From an uncultured Eubacterium sp. (lineage in GTDB: Bacteria; Bacillota; Clostridia; Lachnospirales; Lachnospiraceae): a DNA stretch of 64,000 nt. Under the pieces are notes generated by a model, which had not been told where the DNA came from, searched no databases, and was given only the letters and a program-made list of their open reading frames with translations. The translations under genes were made by a program, and so were the position numbers. Positions 1 to 11,949 of the stretch are shown here, in pieces. The stretch covers positions 1 through 64,000 of the forward strand of contig CAMEVC010000002.1 of assembly GCA_945939115.1 (NCBI GenBank). The letters are read 5' to 3'. Numbering within the stretch: position 1 is the stretch's first letter; each line of letters opens with the position of its first letter.

Positions 1-35
1 TGTGGTTTTGTTCTCTCAAATTTAGCCTTTGCCAT
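1..35 (-). CDS. tuf: Elongation factor Tu, N-terminal fragment
   Basis: Only the first 11 codons lie in the window (MAKAKFERTKP, then cut by the window edge). They match the conserved EF-Tu N-terminus. EF-Tu delivers aminoacyl-tRNA to the ribosome as a GTP complex. An AGGAGGA ribosome site lies about 10 bases before the ATG. It is the last gene of the str operon (rpsL-rpsG-fusA-tuf) and also has its own promoter just upstream. The identity rests on position plus this short peptide. Confidence 0.9.
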   Translation of the reverse strand, partial: MAKAKFERTKP

Positions 36-114
36 TGTTTAAAATCCTCCTAAAATGATTTAATTATGCCCTCTCCGGAAATAATCCCCTCGGGCTTTGT
101 CATAGCTGAAATCT

Positions 115-143
115 ATTATATTTCATTTGCTAAAATATTTCAA
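115..143 (-). promoter_or_regulatory. Sigma-A promoter for tuf inside the str operon
   Basis: Read on the minus strand: -35 TTGAAA (138-143), 17-base spacer, -10 TATAAT (115-120). It lies in the fusA-tuf gap and would give tuf extra transcription independent of the rpsL promoter, as expected for a very abundant protein. A small AACTATA/TATAGTT hairpin lies just upstream of the -35, after the fusA stop. Confidence 0.7.
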
Positions 144-160
144 CTATATTTTTATAGTTA

Positions 161-2278
161 TTACTTCTTTCTATCAGAAATAACCTTATCCTGTACAGAC
201 TTTGGAGCCTGCTCATACTTATCAAAGAACATAGAGTAATTACCACGACCCTGTGTCTTAGAACGAAGGTCTGTAGCATATCCGAACATCTCTGCAAGTG
301 GAACAAAAGCCTTAACCATCTTACCACCGCTGATGTCTTCCATACCTTCGATACGTCCTCTACGAGAGTTGATATCTCCGATTACATCACCCATGTATTC
401 CTCTGGCATAGTAACCTCAACCTTCATGATAGGCTCAAGAAGTGCTGGGTTAGCCTTAGCCATAGCATCCTTAAATGCCATAGAACCTGCAATGTGGAAT
501 GCCATTTCTGAAGAATCGACTTCATGATATGAACCATCATATACTGTAGCCTTAACACCAAGAACTGGGAATCCTGCAAGAACACCAGCCTGTGATGCCT
601 CTTCGATACCTTCTCCAACTGCTGGGATATATTCCTTAGGAATAGCACCACCAACTACCTCTGATTCGAAAATAAACTGCTGCTCGCCATTAGGATCCAT
701 AGGCTCGAAGCGAACCTTACAGTGACCATACTGACCACGTCCACCTGACTGCTTAGCATACTTACTATCAACATCAACAGCCTTTGTGAAGCACTCTCTG
801 TAAGCAACCTGAGGTGCACCAACATTAGCCTCTACCTTAAATTCACGAAGAAGTCTGTCAACGATGATATCAAGGTGAAGCTCACCCATACCAGCGATGA
901 TTGTCTGACCTGTCTCCTGATCTGTATGAGCACGGAATGTAGGATCCTCCTCAGCAAGCTTTGCTAAAGCCTCACCCATCTTACCCTGGTCATTCTTAGT
1001 CTTTGGCTCGATAGCAAGCTCGATAACCGGCTCTGGGAATTCCATAGACTCTAAGATAACAGGATGCTGTTCATCACAGATTGTATCTCCCGTGATTGTA
1101 AACTTAAGACCTACTGCAGCAGCGATATCTCCTGAGTAAACCTTATCTATTTCCTTTCTCTGGTTAGCGTGCATCTGAAGGATACGACCAACTCTCTCCT
1201 TCTTATTCTTATTAGAGTTAAGTACATAAGAACCACCGTTCAATGTACCTGAATATACTCTGAAGAATGCAAGCTTACCAACGAATGGGTCTGTCATAAT
1301 CTTGAATGCAAGAGCAGCAAATGGCTCATCATCAGATGACTTTCTTGTAACTTCGTTACCGTCCTCATCAACACCTGTGATATCTGGGATATCAGTAGGA
1401 GCTGGCATGTACTCGATAACAGCATCAAGAAGCTTCTGAACACCCTTATTCTTATAAGCTGTACCGCAAAGACATGGGATTGCATCACCTGAAATAGTAC
1501 CCTTTCTTAAAGCAGCCTTTAACTCAGGTACAGAAATCTCCTCACCCTCAAGGTACTTCTCCATAAGGTCTTCATCAAGCTCTACGCACTGCTCAACAAG
1601 CTTGTCATGATATTCCTTAGCTTGATCCTTTAAATCATCAGGAATCTCGCCTACAGCAATATCATCACCCTTATCGCCGTTGAATACATAAGCTTTCATC
1701 TCAAATAAGTCAATAATTCCGGCAAAAGAATCTTCCTTACCAATAGGAATCTGTACAAGTACAGGATTCTTGCCAAGCTTAGTAATAAGCTGGTTGCATG
1801 AACCAAAGAAGTCAGCACCAAGCTTATCCATCTTGTTCATGAATGCCATACGTGGTACGTTGTACTTATCAGCCTGACGCCATACGTTCTCTGACTGAGG
1901 TTCAACACCATTCTGGGCATCAAATACACCTACAGCACCATCAAGTACTCTAAGTGAACGCTCAACCTCAACTGTGAAGTCTACGTGTCCAGGAGTATCG
2001 ATAATATTTATACGATATTCTGGCTGTGTCTTATCTGGCTTACCTTCTTTTTCAGGTGTCCAATGACAAGTTGTAGCAGCTGAAGTAATTGTGATACCTC
2101 TCTCCTGCTCCTGGGCCATCCAGTCCATGGTAGCAGTACCTTCATGAGTATCACCGATCTTGTGATTAACACCAGTATAATAAAGAATACGCTCTGTTAA
2201 TGTTGTCTTACCAGCATCAATATGAGCCATAATACCAATATTTCTGGTTCTCTCCAATGGATATTCTCTTCCAGCCAT
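161..2278 (-). CDS. fusA: Elongation factor G
   Basis: Ribosomal translocase GTPase, 705 residues, the usual full length. Visible motifs: P-loop AHIDAGKTT (about residues 18-26), switch [10 protein letters not shown] (about 90-97), NKMD guanine-specificity motif (about 145) and the EF-G domain IV/V region ending in a normal C-terminus. The ATG is preceded by GGAGGAATTACCG. The spacing to rpsG upstream is 24 bases and tuf follows, so this is the standard str operon order. No truncation or odd residues were noticed. EF-G acts in the cytoplasm with the 70S ribosome and also in ribosome recycling. Confidence 0.98.
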   Translation of the reverse strand: MAGREYPLERTRNIGIMAHIDAGKTTLTERILYYTGVNHKIGDTHEGTATMDWMAQEQERGITITSAATTCHWTPEKEGKPDKTQPEYRINIIDTPGHVDFTVEVERSLRVLDGAVGVFDAQNGVEPQSENVWRQADKYNVPRMAFMNKMDKLGADFFGSCNQLITKLGKNPVLVQIPIGKEDSFAGIIDLFEMKAYVFNGDKGDDIAVGEIPDDLKDQAKEYHDKLVEQCVELDEDLMEKYLEGEEISVPELKAALRKGTISGDAIPCLCGTAYKNKGVQKLLDAVIEYMPAPTDIPDITGVDEDGNEVTRKSSDDEPFAALAFKIMTDPFVGKLAFFRVYSGTLNGGSYVLNSNKNKKERVGRILQMHANQRKEIDKVYSGDIAAAVGLKFTITGDTICDEQHPVILESMEFPEPVIELAIEPKTKNDQGKMGEALAKLAEEDPTFRAHTDQETGQTIIAGMGELHLDIIVDRLLREFKVEANVGAPQVAYRECFTKAVDVDSKYAKQSGGRGQYGHCKVRFEPMDPNGEQQFIFESEVVGGAIPKEYIPAVGEGIEEASQAGVLAGFPVLGVKATVYDGSYHEVDSSEMAFHIAGSMAFKDAMAKANPALLEPIMKVEVTMPEEYMGDVIGDINSRRGRIEGMEDISGGKMVKAFVPLAEMFGYATDLRSKTQGRGNYSMFFDKYEQAPKSVQDKVISDRKK

Positions 2279-2302
2279 CGGTAATTCCTCCTATAATTAT
2301 TA

Positions 2303-2773
2303 TTAGAATCTGTAATGAGCAAAAGCCTTGTTTGCCTCTGCCATCTTGTGCATATCTTCTTTTCTCTTTACTGATGCACCTGTATTGTTAGCTGCATCCA
2401 TAATCTCATTAGCGAGTCTTTCTTCCATAGTCTTCTCGCCTCTTGCTCTAGAGAATGTAGTCATCCAACGAAGAGCTAAAGCCTGTCTTCTGTCCGGCTT
2501 AACTTCGATAGGTACCTGATATGTTGCTCCACCGATACGTCTAGCCTTAACCTCAAGAACTGGCATGATATTATTCATAGCCTCTTCGAACACTTCGATA
2601 GCTGGTCTCTCAGTCTTAGCTGCAACCCTGTCAAAAGCACCGTAAACAATCTTCTGAGCTACTCCTCTCTTACCATCAAGCATAATGTTGTTGATAAGCT
2701 TAGTAACTACCTTATTGTTGTAAATAGGATCTGCTAATACATCTCTTTTCTGTGTATGTCCTTTACGTGGCAC
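2303..2773 (-). CDS. rpsG: 30S ribosomal protein S7
   Basis: Primary 16S rRNA-binding protein of the 30S head, 156 residues, full family length. The N-terminus [11 protein letters not shown] and the block around [11 protein letters not shown] are typical of S7. The start codon is GTG at 2771-2773, chosen because GGAGGG lies about 7 bases upstream and because Pro-Arg-Lys at positions 2-4 matches the family start. It is second gene of the str operon, 219 bases after rpsL and 24 bases before fusA. In enterobacteria S7 regulates this operon from the S12-S7 spacer; whether that holds here is not shown. Confidence 0.97.
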   Translation of the reverse strand: MPRKGHTQKRDVLADPIYNNKVVTKLINNIMLDGKRGVAQKIVYGAFDRVAAKTERPAIEVFEEAMNNIMPVLEVKARRIGGATYQVPIEVKPDRRQALALRWMTTFSRARGEKTMEERLANEIMDAANNTGASVKRKEDMHKMAEANKAFAHYRF

Positions 2774-2992
2774 GGTTCTTCCCTCCTTAATAAATTTATT
2801 AAATCATAGGTACTCACAAATAAAAAATGTGTTCGCGCCGTATATATTAACCTGCAACCTCTTGATTAATCTAATTCCGGCACAATTCAAAATTTAATTT
2901 GTTCGTAAAAATCGAATTCCAGCGAATTCGACTCTTGCAAATTGTAAAACTTGCATGCATTCATTCAAATGCGTGTCTGGATTCAGACTTAA
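2774..2992 (-). promoter_or_regulatory. rpsL-rpsG spacer with attenuator-like hairpin
   Basis: A 219-base non-coding gap, long for adjacent genes of the str operon. On the minus strand it holds a perfect 7-bp hairpin, CGAATTC-GCTG-GAATTCG (2913-2930), followed by A-TTTTT (2907-2912). That is a weak terminator or attenuator shape. A leader able to bind S7, as in other bacteria, is possible but cannot be shown by eye. Confidence 0.4.
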
Positions 2993-3412
2993 TTACTTCG
3001 CGTCCTTAGGTCTCTTAGCACCATACTTAGAACGAGCCTGTCTTCTCTTAGCAACACCTGCTGTATCAAGTGTTCCTCTGATGATATGGTATCTTGTACC
3101 AGGTAAATCCTTAACTCTTCCACCTCTTATAAGAACAACGCTGTGCTCCTGAAGATTGTGTCCCTCACCTGGGATGTAAGATGTTACCTCGATACCATTA
3201 GAAAGACGAACTCTGGCGATCTTTCTAAGAGCTGAGTTAGGCTTCTTAGGTGTAGCAGTCTTTACAGCTGTACAAACACCTCTCTTCTGTGGAGAAGAGA
3301 TATCTGTTGTCTTCTTCTGAAGAGAGTTGTAACCCTTCTGAAGAGCTGGTGCTGTAGACTTCTTAACTGCAGTCTTTCTTCCCTGTCTTACTAACTGGTT
3401 AAATGTTGGCAT
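2993..3412 (-). CDS. rpsL: 30S ribosomal protein S12
   Basis: Decoding-centre protein, 139 residues. The start at [10 protein letters not shown] is chosen because GGGAGGTG lies 8 bases upstream; an in-frame ATG further upstream (3454) lacks a ribosome site and adds 14 unrelated residues. Motifs: [11 protein letters not shown] (Lys56/Lys57, matching the E. coli Lys42 streptomycin site, wild type), EGHNLQEHS and GGRVKDLPG. The extra loop around residues 27-45 ([11 protein letters not shown] and following) is the longer Gram-positive form. First gene of the str operon, behind a perfect promoter. Confidence 0.97.
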   Translation of the reverse strand: MPTFNQLVRQGRKTAVKKSTAPALQKGYNSLQKKTTDISSPQKRGVCTAVKTATPKKPNSALRKIARVRLSNGIEVTSYIPGEGHNLQEHSVVLIRGGRVKDLPGTRYHIIRGTLDTAGVAKRRQARSKYGAKRPKDAK

Positions 3413-3502
3413 TCCGTTTTCACCTCCCGAAATTAGAATAATGAGTGGTTGCATCTTAGTATCTTACTAAGAAAATGTTTTGTCTCCAAAACAGCGCAAA
3501 AA

Positions 3503-3528
3503 TAGAGCTTGCCTATTCGCACGCTCTA
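3503..3528 (-). promoter_or_regulatory. 5' leader hairpin of the str operon transcript
   Basis: On the minus strand TAGAGCGTGC and GCAAGCTCTA can pair (one mismatch) around a 6-base loop and are followed by TTTTT. The hairpin begins only a few bases after the expected transcription start of the rpsL promoter. A second perfect 7-bp hairpin, CTTAGTA-AGA-TACTAAG, lies near 3456-3474. They could be an attenuator or a 5' stabilising structure. Confidence 0.4.
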
Positions 3529-3530
3529 CT

Positions 3531-3559
3531 AGTATATATATTTACAATTTTTGTGTCAA
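3531..3559 (-). promoter_or_regulatory. Consensus sigma-A promoter of rpsL-rpsG-fusA
   Basis: Minus strand: -35 TTGACA (3554-3559), exactly 17 bases, -10 TATACT (3531-3536). The predicted start is near 3524, about 110 bases before the rpsL ATG. It lies between the rpoC terminator and rpsL, so the str operon is transcribed independently of rpoBC. Confidence 0.85.
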
Positions 3560-3567
3560 GCATTTTT

Positions 3568-3607
3568 ATAAAAAAATACGCGCCAGGCTGCAATATCCTG
3601 ACGCGCA
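3568..3607 (-). terminator. Rho-independent terminator after rpoC
   Basis: Minus strand: GCGCGTCAGG pairs with CCTGGCGCG (one G-U pair) around a 9-base loop, followed by a run of seven T. It lies 30-70 bases after the rpoC stop and before the rpsL promoter. Confidence 0.85.
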
Positions 3608-3636
3608 TTAAATATACATTTATTATTCAGAAAAAA

Positions 3637-6600
3637 CTAATCTTCCTGTGTGAAAACAAGTTCATCCTCACCAGTTTCCTCATCGTTCTCCTCAACGTAG
3701 TTTGCACTAGAGCTGATTTCGATGTCCTGATAACGCTTCATACCCGTACCGGCAGGGATGAGCTTACCAATAATAACATTTTCCTTAAGACCGATAAGCG
3801 GATCAATCTTTCCATTAATAGCAGCGTCTGTAAGAACCTTTGTTGTCTCCTGGAATGAAGCTGCTGACATAAATGATGTAGAAGCAAGTGATGACTTAGT
3901 AATACCAAGGATAATCGGTGTTCCTGTTGCAGGTGTCTTACCCTCTTCCTCAAGCTTCTCATTAACTTCCTGGAACTCAATTGTGTCAACCTGTGAACCT
4001 GGAAGGAAGCTTGAATCTCCGGCCTCATCAACAACAATCTTCTTAAGCATCTGACGAACTATAAGCTCGATATGCTTATCGTTGATTTCAACACCCTGAA
4101 TACGGTAAACCTTCTGAACCTCACGGAGAAGGTAATCCTGAACAGCTCTTACACCAAGAATTCTTACGATATCATGTGGATTCTCAGAACCCTCTGTAAT
4201 CTCTTCACCCTTAGCAACAACCTGTCCCTCGACAACCTTTTCTCTTGTATCCTTAGATAAAGGATACGCCTTTGAGTTACCTTCATCATCTGTAATAACA
4301 ATTTCTGTCTTCTTCTCAGTCTTAACAATACTTACAGTACCGCCAAACTCAGCAAGAACAGCGAGCATCTTAGGCTTTCTTGCCTCAAAAAGCTCTTCTA
4401 CTCTAGGAAGGCCCTGTGTAATATTATCACCGGCAACACCTCCGGTATGGAAAGTTCTCATAGTAAGCTGTGTACCCGGCTCACCGATTGACTGTGCTGC
4501 TATTATACCAACAGCCTCACCAACCTGAACAGTCTGGCCTGTAGCCATGTTAGAACCATAACACTTAGCACACACACCGATATGTGAACGGCATGTAAGG
4601 ATAGTTCTTATCTTAACCTGTGTAACACCTGTCTTAATGATAGCCTCTGCTCTCTTAGGTGTAACAAGATGGTTAGCTGCGACAATAATCTCTCCGGTTG
4701 CCGGATCAACTATATCTTCAGCCAGATATCTACCTGTGATACGCTCCTGTAATGGTTCAAGGATATCTTCCTTAGAGTCACTTGAACTTGTAGCTCTGTC
4801 ATTGACAAATGTATAAACATACATACCAGGTATAGCCTTACCAATGCTGCAGTCTGTCTCTCTGATAATAAGATCCTGAGAAACATCAACAAGTCTTCTT
4901 GTAAGGTATCCTGAATCGGCAGTACGAAGAGCTGTATCAGAAAGACCCTTACGTGCACCGTGAGCTGAGATAAAGTACTCCAAAACATCAAGACCCTCAC
5001 GGAAGTTAGACTTGATAGGAAGCTCGATAGTGTTACCTGAAGTATCGGCCATCAAACCACGCATACCTGCTAACTGCTTAATCTGCTGGTTAGAACCACG
5101 GGCACCTGAGTCAGCCATCATAAAGATATTGTTATATTTGTCAAGACCTTCAAGAAGGGCATCCTTAAGAGCCTCATCTGTCTCCTGCCATACACGGATA
5201 ACATTCTTATGTCTCTCTTCATCAGTAGCCTGACCTCTGTTGTACTTAACAGTAATCTGCTCAACCTTCTTCTCAGCATCTGCAATAAGCTGCTTCTTGA
5301 TAGGTGGCACTGTCATCTCTGAAATAGAAACTGTCATAGCTGCTCTTGTTGAATACTTATAACCCATAGCCTTGATATCATCAAGAACCTCTGCAGTTGT
5401 TGTTGTACCATGAGTATTAATTACATGCTGTAATATATCCTTAAGCTGTTTCTTTCCTACATGGAAATCAACCTCTGGCAATAGTATATTCTCAGGAACA
5501 GTTCTATCTACATATCCTAAATCCTGTGGAAGAATCTCATTAAATATAAGTCTTCCAAGAGTAGACTCGATATTGCCTGAAATCTCTTCTCCATTAACAA
5601 TCTTAGTTATATGAACCATTATCCTGGCATGTAATGTAATCACACCATTCTCATAAGCAAGAAGCGCCTCATTTACGCTCTTGAAAATCTTGCCTTCTCC
5701 CTTTGCTCCCGGTCTTTCCTGCGTAAGATAATAAATACCAAGTACCATATCCTGTGAAGGAACAGCAACAGGACCACCGTCAGATGGCTTAAGCAGGTTG
5801 TTAGGTGAAAGAAGCATAAATCTGCACTCTGCCTGAGCTTCAACAGAAAGCGGAAGATGGACAGCCATCTGGTCACCATCGAAATCGGCGTTGAACGCTG
5901 TACATACCAACGGATGAAGCTTAATAGCCTTACCTTCTACAAGGATTGGCTCGAAGGCCTGAATACCAAGTCTGTGAAGTGTAGGAGCACGGTTAAGCAT
6001 AACCGGATGCTCTTTGATAACATCCTCAAGTACATCCCATACCTCCGGCTCAAGATGTTCTACACTCTTCTTAGCCTTCTTAATATTATCTGCAAGATTA
6101 CGTCTTACAAGCTCTCTCATAACAAATGGCTTGAATAACTCAATAGCCATCTCCTTAGGAAGACCGCACTGATAAATCTTAAGCTCTGGTCCTACTACGA
6201 TAACAGAACGTCCTGAGTAGTCAACTCGCTTACCGAGAAGATTCTGTCTGAAACGCCCCTGCTTACCCTTTAATAAATCTGATAAAGACTTAAGCGCTCT
6301 GTTACCAGGTCCTGTAACAGGACGGCCATTTCTACGGCCATTATCAATAAGAGCGTCAACAGCTTCCTGAAGCATTCTCTTCTCATTACGAACAATAATC
6401 TCAGGAGCTCCAAGCTCAATAAGTCTTGCAAGTCTGTTATTTCTGTTAATTATCCTTCTATAAAGATCATTAAGATCTGATGTTGCAAATCGTCCGCCAT
6501 CAAGCTGAACCATAGGTCTTAAATCTGGTGGTATTACAGGAATCTCCGTAAGAATCATCCACTCAGGCTTAGTTCCTGCGCTCTTAAATGCCTCAACAAC

Positions 6601-7254
6601 CTCGATTCTCTTGATAAGTCTTGCAGCCTTCTGAGATGTAGTATTAGCAAGCTCTTCCTTAAGCTTTGCCTCCTCCTCATCAAGGTCAACCATCTTAAGA
6701 AGTTCTAAGATAGCCTCAGCACCCATGCCAACACGGAATGCATTGCTTCCGTACTGTTCACAGAGTTCTCTGTATTCAGTCTCTGTAAGAATTTTCTTGA
6801 AAGGAATATCTGTTTCACCCGGATCAATTACGATATATGAAGCAAAATACAATACCTTTTCAAGATTCTTAGGACCTATATCAAGGATAAGATCCATACG
6901 GCTAGGAATCCCCTTAAAATACCAGATGTGTGAAACAGGCGCTGCCAGATGAATATGACCCATACGGTCTCTTCTTACACTGGCCTTTGTAACCTCAACA
7001 CCACATTTGTCGCAGACAATTCCCTTGTCCTTAATCTTCTTATACTTACCGCAGTGGCACTCCCAGTCCTTGCTAGGACCAAATATTCTCTCACAGAAAA
7101 GTCCATCCTTTTCTGGCTTAAGCGTTCTATAGTTAATAGTTTCAGGTTTGGTAACCTCACCATGAGACCACTCCAAAATATTCTCAGGAGAAGCAAGCTT
7201 AATCTGAATCTTGTCAAACTTCATTGACTTATTTGATTTAATTTCTTCTGCCAT
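3637..7254 (-). CDS. rpoC: RNA polymerase subunit beta'
   Basis: Catalytic subunit of RNA polymerase, 1205 residues, the usual Clostridia length without large lineage inserts. Visible: N-terminal zinc site Cys66/Cys68/Cys81/Cys84, the Mg-binding NADFDGDQM motif (around residue 460), the bridge-helix and trigger-loop region [20 protein letters not shown], and the second zinc cysteines near [13 protein letters not shown]. It starts 18 bases after rpoB, so the two are co-transcribed. The C-terminus is acidic ([13 protein letters not shown]), as often seen. No frameshift was noticed. Confidence 0.99.
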   Translation of the reverse strand: MAEEIKSNKSMKFDKIQIKLASPENILEWSHGEVTKPETINYRTLKPEKDGLFCERIFGPSKDWECHCGKYKKIKDKGIVCDKCGVEVTKASVRRDRMGHIHLAAPVSHIWYFKGIPSRMDLILDIGPKNLEKVLYFASYIVIDPGETDIPFKKILTETEYRELCEQYGSNAFRVGMGAEAILELLKMVDLDEEEAKLKEELANTTSQKAARLIKRIEVVEAFKSAGTKPEWMILTEIPVIPPDLRPMVQLDGGRFATSDLNDLYRRIINRNNRLARLIELGAPEIIVRNEKRMLQEAVDALIDNGRRNGRPVTGPGNRALKSLSDLLKGKQGRFRQNLLGKRVDYSGRSVIVVGPELKIYQCGLPKEMAIELFKPFVMRELVRRNLADNIKKAKKSVEHLEPEVWDVLEDVIKEHPVMLNRAPTLHRLGIQAFEPILVEGKAIKLHPLVCTAFNADFDGDQMAVHLPLSVEAQAECRFMLLSPNNLLKPSDGGPVAVPSQDMVLGIYYLTQERPGAKGEGKIFKSVNEALLAYENGVITLHARIMVHITKIVNGEEISGNIESTLGRLIFNEILPQDLGYVDRTVPENILLPEVDFHVGKKQLKDILQHVINTHGTTTTAEVLDDIKAMGYKYSTRAAMTVSISEMTVPPIKKQLIADAEKKVEQITVKYNRGQATDEERHKNVIRVWQETDEALKDALLEGLDKYNNIFMMADSGARGSNQQIKQLAGMRGLMADTSGNTIELPIKSNFREGLDVLEYFISAHGARKGLSDTALRTADSGYLTRRLVDVSQDLIIRETDCSIGKAIPGMYVYTFVNDRATSSSDSKEDILEPLQERITGRYLAEDIVDPATGEIIVAANHLVTPKRAEAIIKTGVTQVKIRTILTCRSHIGVCAKCYGSNMATGQTVQVGEAVGIIAAQSIGEPGTQLTMRTFHTGGVAGDNITQGLPRVEELFEARKPKMLAVLAEFGGTVSIVKTEKKTEIVITDDEGNSKAYPLSKDTREKVVEGQVVAKGEEITEGSENPHDIVRILGVRAVQDYLLREVQKVYRIQGVEINDKHIELIVRQMLKKIVVDEAGDSSFLPGSQVDTIEFQEVNEKLEEEGKTPATGTPIILGITKSSLASTSFMSAASFQETTKVLTDAAINGKIDPLIGLKENVIIGKLIPAGTGMKRYQDIEISSSANYVEENDEETGEDELVFTQED

Positions 7255-7272
7255 TATAGTGCTCCCTTCTAA

Positions 7273-10200
7273 TTAATATTCATCCGAATTGCCATCGCCG
7301 TAATCATCATCGAAATCATCGGCTATATCAAAGTCTTCATCATCTGCTGACTCTACAACATCCTCTGTTCCATCTTCATTAAGAGTAACTGTTGACATAC
7401 CGCCAGCTTTATACTCTGCCTCTTCTTCTCTGCTGTTTCTTCTATATCCATTACCATCATCAAGAACCTTCTTGAAATCAGTAACTTCATATTCAGAACT
7501 CTCAAGAAGCTGAACTTCATTGTCATCCTGATCAAGAACTCTTACATCAAGAGCAAGTGACTGAAGCTCCTTAAGAAGAACCTTGAATGATTCAGGAACT
7601 CCCGGTTCAGGAATGTTCTCACCCTTAATAATAGCCTCATAAGTCTTAACACGACCCACAACATCATCAGACTTAACAGTAAGAATCTCCTGAAGTGTAT
7701 AAGCAGCACCATAAGCCTCCAGTGCCCAAACCTCCATCTCACCGAATCTCTGGCCACCAAACTGTGCTTTACCACCAAGTGGCTGCTGAGTAACAAGTGA
7801 GTAAGGACCAGTTGAACGAGCATGAATCTTATCATCAACGAGGTGGTGGAGCTTCAGGTAATGCATGAATCCGATAGTAACCGGACTGTCGAAATACTCT
7901 CCGGTTCTGCCATCTCTAAGTCTTACCTTACCATCGCGTCCAATCGGAACACCCTTCCACTCTGCTCTGTGATCTCTATGTTCAGAGAGATAATCAAATA
8001 CCTCTTTATTAAGAACATCCTTATACTTAGCAGTAAATGTAACCATATCCTCAGGATATGGAACGCCGTTCTTCTCCGCTTCAGCCTTCTCAGCCGCAAG
8101 CTCTTCATCGTCAAATGGTGTGTTGGCATATGCATTTGCCATATCAAGAGTATCCATAATATCATTCTCATCTGCACCGTCAAATACAGGTGTAGAGATA
8201 TTGAATCCAAGCACCTTGGCAGCAAGACTCAGATGAATCTCAAGTACCTGTCCAATGTTCATTCGCGAAGGAACACCCAATGGATTAAGCACGATATCAA
8301 GAGGACGTCCGTTTGGAAGGAATGGCATATCCTCAACAGGCAGAACTCTTGAAACGACACCCTTGTTACCATGACGTCCAGCCATCTTATCACCGACGCC
8401 AATCTTTCTCTTCTGTGCAATATATATACGAACAGACTTGTTAACTCCCGGTGAGAGTTCATCTCCGTTCTCTCTTGTAAATGTCTTAACAGCAACTACA
8501 ATACCGTAAGCGCCATGTGGAACCTTAAGAGAAGTATCTCTTACCTCTCTTGCCTTCTCACCAAAGATTGCTCTAAGGAGTCTCTCCTCTGCTGTAAGCT
8601 CAGTCTCTCCCTTAGGAGTAACTTTACCGACAAGAATATCTCCAGCTCTAACCTCGGCACCTACACGGATAATACCATTCTCGTCAAGATCCTTAACCGC
8701 ATCAGAACCTGTCGAAGGAAGATCTCTTGTAATCTCTTCTGGTCCTAACTTAGTATCTCTTGCTTCTGTCTCATACTCTTCAATATGAATAGATGTATAC
8801 ACATCATCTCTTACAAGACGCTCGCTAAGAAGTACAGCATCCTCGTAGTTATAACCTTCCCAAGTCATGAAACCGATAAGCGGATTCTTACCGAGGGCAA
8901 TCTCACCATTAGATGTAGATGGACCATCTGCAATAACATCTCCTGCCTTAACCTCATCACCCTTGAAAACAATAGGTCTCTGGTTATAGCAGTTGCTCTG
9001 GTTACTTCTTGAGAACTTAGTAAGCTTATATTCACGAGCCTTACCATTAGTCTCTCTAATAACAATCTTATTAGATTCAGATGAAAGTACAACACCATCT
9101 GCTTCAGCTACAACACATACGCCTGAGTCAACGGCAGTCTTATTCTCAATACCTGTTCCGATAACAGGAGCTTCTGTCATAAGAAGAGGTACAGCCTGAC
9201 GCTGCATGTTTGAACCCATGAGGGCACGTGTACAGTCATCATTCTGAAGGAACGGAATCATAGATGTAGCAACTGAGAATACCATCTTAGGAGATACATC
9301 CATAAGGTCAATCTGACTCTTATCGAACTGCGAAGTCTCTTCTCTGTAACGTCCTGATACAGTATTTCTCACGAAATATCCATTCTCATCTATCTCAGCA
9401 TTAGCCTGTGCTACATGGTAATCATCTTCCTCGTCTGCTGTGAAATAGCGGACTTCATCTGTAACTCTCGGATTCTTTGGGTCACTCTTATCTACAATAC
9501 GATAAGGAGCCTCAACAAATCCATATTCATTAATTCTTGCGTATGATGCAAGAGAGTTGATAAGACCAATGTTAGGTCCTTCAGGTGTCTCGATAGGGCA
9601 CATTCTTCCATAATGTGTATAATGTACATCTCGAACCTCGAAACCTGCACGATCTCTTGAAAGACCACCAGGACCAAGGGCTGAAAGACGTCTCTTATGA
9701 GTAATCTCACTAAGAGGATTATTCTGATCCATGAACTGTGACAACTGCGAACTTCCGAAGAATTCCTTAATAGCAGCTGTTACAGGCTTAATATTAATAA
9801 GAGACTGTGGAGAAATGCCACTGAGATCCTGAGTTGACATTCTCTCTCTTACAACTCTCTCCATTCTTGAAATACCAATTCTGAACTGGTTCTGAAGGAG
9901 TTCTCCAACTGCTCTGATACGTCTGTTTCCAAGGTGATCAATATCATCCTTAGTTCCTACTCCATACTCAAGGTGCATATTGTAGTTGATAGATGCAAGA
10001 ATATCTTCAACAGTAATATGCTTAGGAATAAGATCAGCAATATTCTTAGAAATAGCTTCCTTTATATCTTCAAGTGTCTCATTCTCTGCAAGAATCTGTG
10101 CAAGTACAGGATAGTAAACATACTCTGTAACACCAAGTTCCTTAGCCTCCTCAGCGCTGATATCAACCCACTTTGTGATATCAACAGCACGGTTAGAAAG

Positions 10201-11250
10201 AACCTTAACAACTCTCTCAGAAACAGTACCATCAGCAGCCTTAACCTCAACATTAATAAATACTGAAGGAACAGCTGCATCCTGAATAGCCTGTGCTGAC
10301 TCTCTTGTGAGCTTCTCTCCTGCCTTTGCAAGGACAGTTCCATCTTCACTTACTACATCCTCAGCAAGAACCTGTCCGGCAAGTCTGCTCTTGAAAGAGA
10401 GCTTCTTGTTGAACTTATATCTTCCAACATGAGCAAGGTCATATCTTCTAGGGTCAAAGAACATTCCTGAAATAAGCGCTTCAGCACTCTCTACAGACAA
10501 TGGTTCTCCCGGTCTTAACTTCTTATAAAGTTCAAGAATACCCTCCTGATAATTAGTAGAAGTATCCTTCTCCATAGTAGCAAGAAGCTTTGGCTCCTCG
10601 CCAAATATATCAAGAATTTCTGCATTAGTTCCAAATCCTAAAGCTCTGATTAAAACAGTGATAGGAACCTTCTTATTACGGTCAACCTTAACATAGAAAA
10701 CGTCATTAGCATCTGTCTCATACTCTAACCACGCACCTCTGTTAGGAATTACCTGACAGCTGTACAGGAAAATCTTTCCGTACTTATCCTTCTGTATATC
10801 ATAATAAATACCAGGTGAACGTACCAACTGGCTGACGATAACTCGCTCAGCACCATTAATTACAAATGTACCTGTCTTCGTCATCAAAGGAAGGTCACCC
10901 ATGAAAATCTCATGTTCACTTATGCTTTCTGTTTCTTTATTATGAAGTCTTACTGTAACCTTAAGAGGAGCTGCATATGTAGCATCTCTTTCTTTACACT
11001 CTTCAATAGAATATTTGACTTCATCTTCGCATAACGCAAAATCCACGAATTCCAGGCTTAATCTTCCATTATAGTCTGCAATTGGAGATATGTCATCAAA
11101 GACTTCCTTCAAACCTTCATTCAAAAACCACTGGTAAGAATCCTTCTGCACCTCAATAAGGTTAGGCATCTCAAGAACCTCTTTCTGTCTTGAGTAACTC
11201 ATACGCATTGCCTTGCCCGACTTTATTGGGCGTAATCTGTTTTTCTCCAT
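7273..11250 (-). CDS. rpoB: RNA polymerase subunit beta
   Basis: Second large subunit of RNA polymerase, 1325 residues. The rifampicin region is readable and wild type: [20 protein letters not shown] followed by [10 protein letters not shown], with Asp, His and Ser at the positions usually altered in resistant strains. The C-terminus carries a long acidic tail (about the last 50 residues, rich in Asp/Glu), longer than in enterobacteria and common in Clostridia. AGGGGTG lies 8 bases before the ATG. It is transcribed with rpoC from its own promoter at 11347-11375, with a terminator separating it from rplL. Confidence 0.99.
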   Translation of the reverse strand: MEKNRLRPIKSGKAMRMSYSRQKEVLEMPNLIEVQKDSYQWFLNEGLKEVFDDISPIADYNGRLSLEFVDFALCEDEVKYSIEECKERDATYAAPLKVTVRLHNKETESISEHEIFMGDLPLMTKTGTFVINGAERVIVSQLVRSPGIYYDIQKDKYGKIFLYSCQVIPNRGAWLEYETDANDVFYVKVDRNKKVPITVLIRALGFGTNAEILDIFGEEPKLLATMEKDTSTNYQEGILELYKKLRPGEPLSVESAEALISGMFFDPRRYDLAHVGRYKFNKKLSFKSRLAGQVLAEDVVSEDGTVLAKAGEKLTRESAQAIQDAAVPSVFINVEVKAADGTVSERVVKVLSNRAVDITKWVDISAEEAKELGVTEYVYYPVLAQILAENETLEDIKEAISKNIADLIPKHITVEDILASINYNMHLEYGVGTKDDIDHLGNRRIRAVGELLQNQFRIGISRMERVVRERMSTQDLSGISPQSLINIKPVTAAIKEFFGSSQLSQFMDQNNPLSEITHKRRLSALGPGGLSRDRAGFEVRDVHYTHYGRMCPIETPEGPNIGLINSLASYARINEYGFVEAPYRIVDKSDPKNPRVTDEVRYFTADEEDDYHVAQANAEIDENGYFVRNTVSGRYREETSQFDKSQIDLMDVSPKMVFSVATSMIPFLQNDDCTRALMGSNMQRQAVPLLMTEAPVIGTGIENKTAVDSGVCVVAEADGVVLSSESNKIVIRETNGKAREYKLTKFSRSNQSNCYNQRPIVFKGDEVKAGDVIADGPSTSNGEIALGKNPLIGFMTWEGYNYEDAVLLSERLVRDDVYTSIHIEEYETEARDTKLGPEEITRDLPSTGSDAVKDLDENGIIRVGAEVRAGDILVGKVTPKGETELTAEERLLRAIFGEKAREVRDTSLKVPHGAYGIVVAVKTFTRENGDELSPGVNKSVRIYIAQKRKIGVGDKMAGRHGNKGVVSRVLPVEDMPFLPNGRPLDIVLNPLGVPSRMNIGQVLEIHLSLAAKVLGFNISTPVFDGADENDIMDTLDMANAYANTPFDDEELAAEKAEAEKNGVPYPEDMVTFTAKYKDVLNKEVFDYLSEHRDHRAEWKGVPIGRDGKVRLRDGRTGEYFDSPVTIGFMHYLKLHHLVDDKIHARSTGPYSLVTQQPLGGKAQFGGQRFGEMEVWALEAYGAAYTLQEILTVKSDDVVGRVKTYEAIIKGENIPEPGVPESFKVLLKELQSLALDVRVLDQDDNEVQLLESSEYEVTDFKKVLDDGNGYRRNSREEEAEYKAGGMSTVTLNEDGTEDVVESADDEDFDIADDFDDDYGDGNSDEY

Positions 11251-11346
11251 CGACGTTTCACCCCTTAGTTTTCTTCACATTAATATATTACATTATCGGT
11301 AAATGTGCAGAGAATGAGCACAACATACCACAATAGTGCATTGTCC

Positions 11347-11375
11347 ATAGTACTACAATATATAATTTCTGTCAA
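11347..11375 (-). promoter_or_regulatory. Sigma-A promoter of rpoBC
   Basis: Minus strand: -35 TTGACA (11370-11375), 17-base spacer, -10 TACTAT (11347-11352). The leader to rpoB is about 90 bases. Because a terminator lies just upstream (11432-11474), this promoter probably supplies most rpoBC transcript. Confidence 0.75.
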
Positions 11376-11431
11376 GGGATTTTCATAATTTTCCATGAAT
11401 AATAATAGAAAGCGCATTGCACGCTCATACA

Positions 11432-11474
11432 GAAAAAAGAAAGACAGCTAATCCTGAAGACTCGCTGTCTTTCT
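11432..11474 (-). terminator. Terminator or attenuator between rplL and rpoB
   Basis: Minus strand: AGAAAGACAGC pairs perfectly with GCTGTCTTTCT around a 15-base loop and runs into CTTTTTTC. It lies about 30 bases after the rplL stop. It would lower read-through from the very strong rplJL transcription into rpoBC. Confidence 0.8.
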
Positions 11475-11502
11475 TATTAAATTAAATGAATATCAGATAG
11501 AA

Positions 11503-11868
11503 TTACTTAAGAGTAATCTTAGCTCCAACTTCCTCAAGCTTCTTCTTGATGTCCTCAGCCTCTTCCTTAGAAGCCTGCTCCTTAACAACCTTAGGAGCTC
11601 CATCAACTAAGTCCTTAGCTTCCTTTAATCCAAGGCCTGTGATTTCACGAACAACCTTGATAACCTTAACCTTCTGATCTCCAGCTTCTGTAAGCTCTAC
11701 ATCAAACTCAGACTTCTCCTCAGCTGCTGCTGCGCCAGCACCTGCTGCTGCAACTACAACGCCTGCTGCTGCAGAAACGCCGAACTCTTCTTCACAAGCC
11801 TTAACTAAATCGTTAAGCTCTAATACTGATAAACCCTTAATAACTTCAATAATTTCCTGTGTTGTCAT
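11503..11868 (-). CDS. rplL: 50S ribosomal protein L7/L12
   Basis: Stalk protein of the large subunit that recruits translation GTPases, 121 residues. N-terminal dimerisation helix ([20 protein letters not shown]), Ala/Gly-rich hinge (about residues 34-52) and the C-terminal factor-binding domain with [14 protein letters not shown] are all present. It follows rplJ by 81 bases and precedes a terminator. Confidence 0.98.
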   Translation of the reverse strand: MTTQEIIEVIKGLSVLELNDLVKACEEEFGVSAAAGVVVAAAGAGAAAAEEKSEFDVELTEAGDQKVKVIKVVREITGLGLKEAKDLVDGAPKVVKEQASKEEAEDIKKKLEEVGAKITLK

Positions 11869-11949
11869 TATTATAATCTCCTTTTAATCTTATTCTAAAT
11901 GTGGAAAGCGCCTTAAGCTGCTTTCATAGTAACCTCAGCATTAAACTGA

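Noticed and set aside
3409-3454. The longer rpsL start at 3454
   Set aside because: It adds 14 unconserved residues, while GGGAGGTG stands at the correct distance from the ATG at 3412.
7822-8352. A 176-codon open frame on the plus strand
   Set aside because: Antisense to rpoB, a strongly conserved gene; it is a shadow frame.
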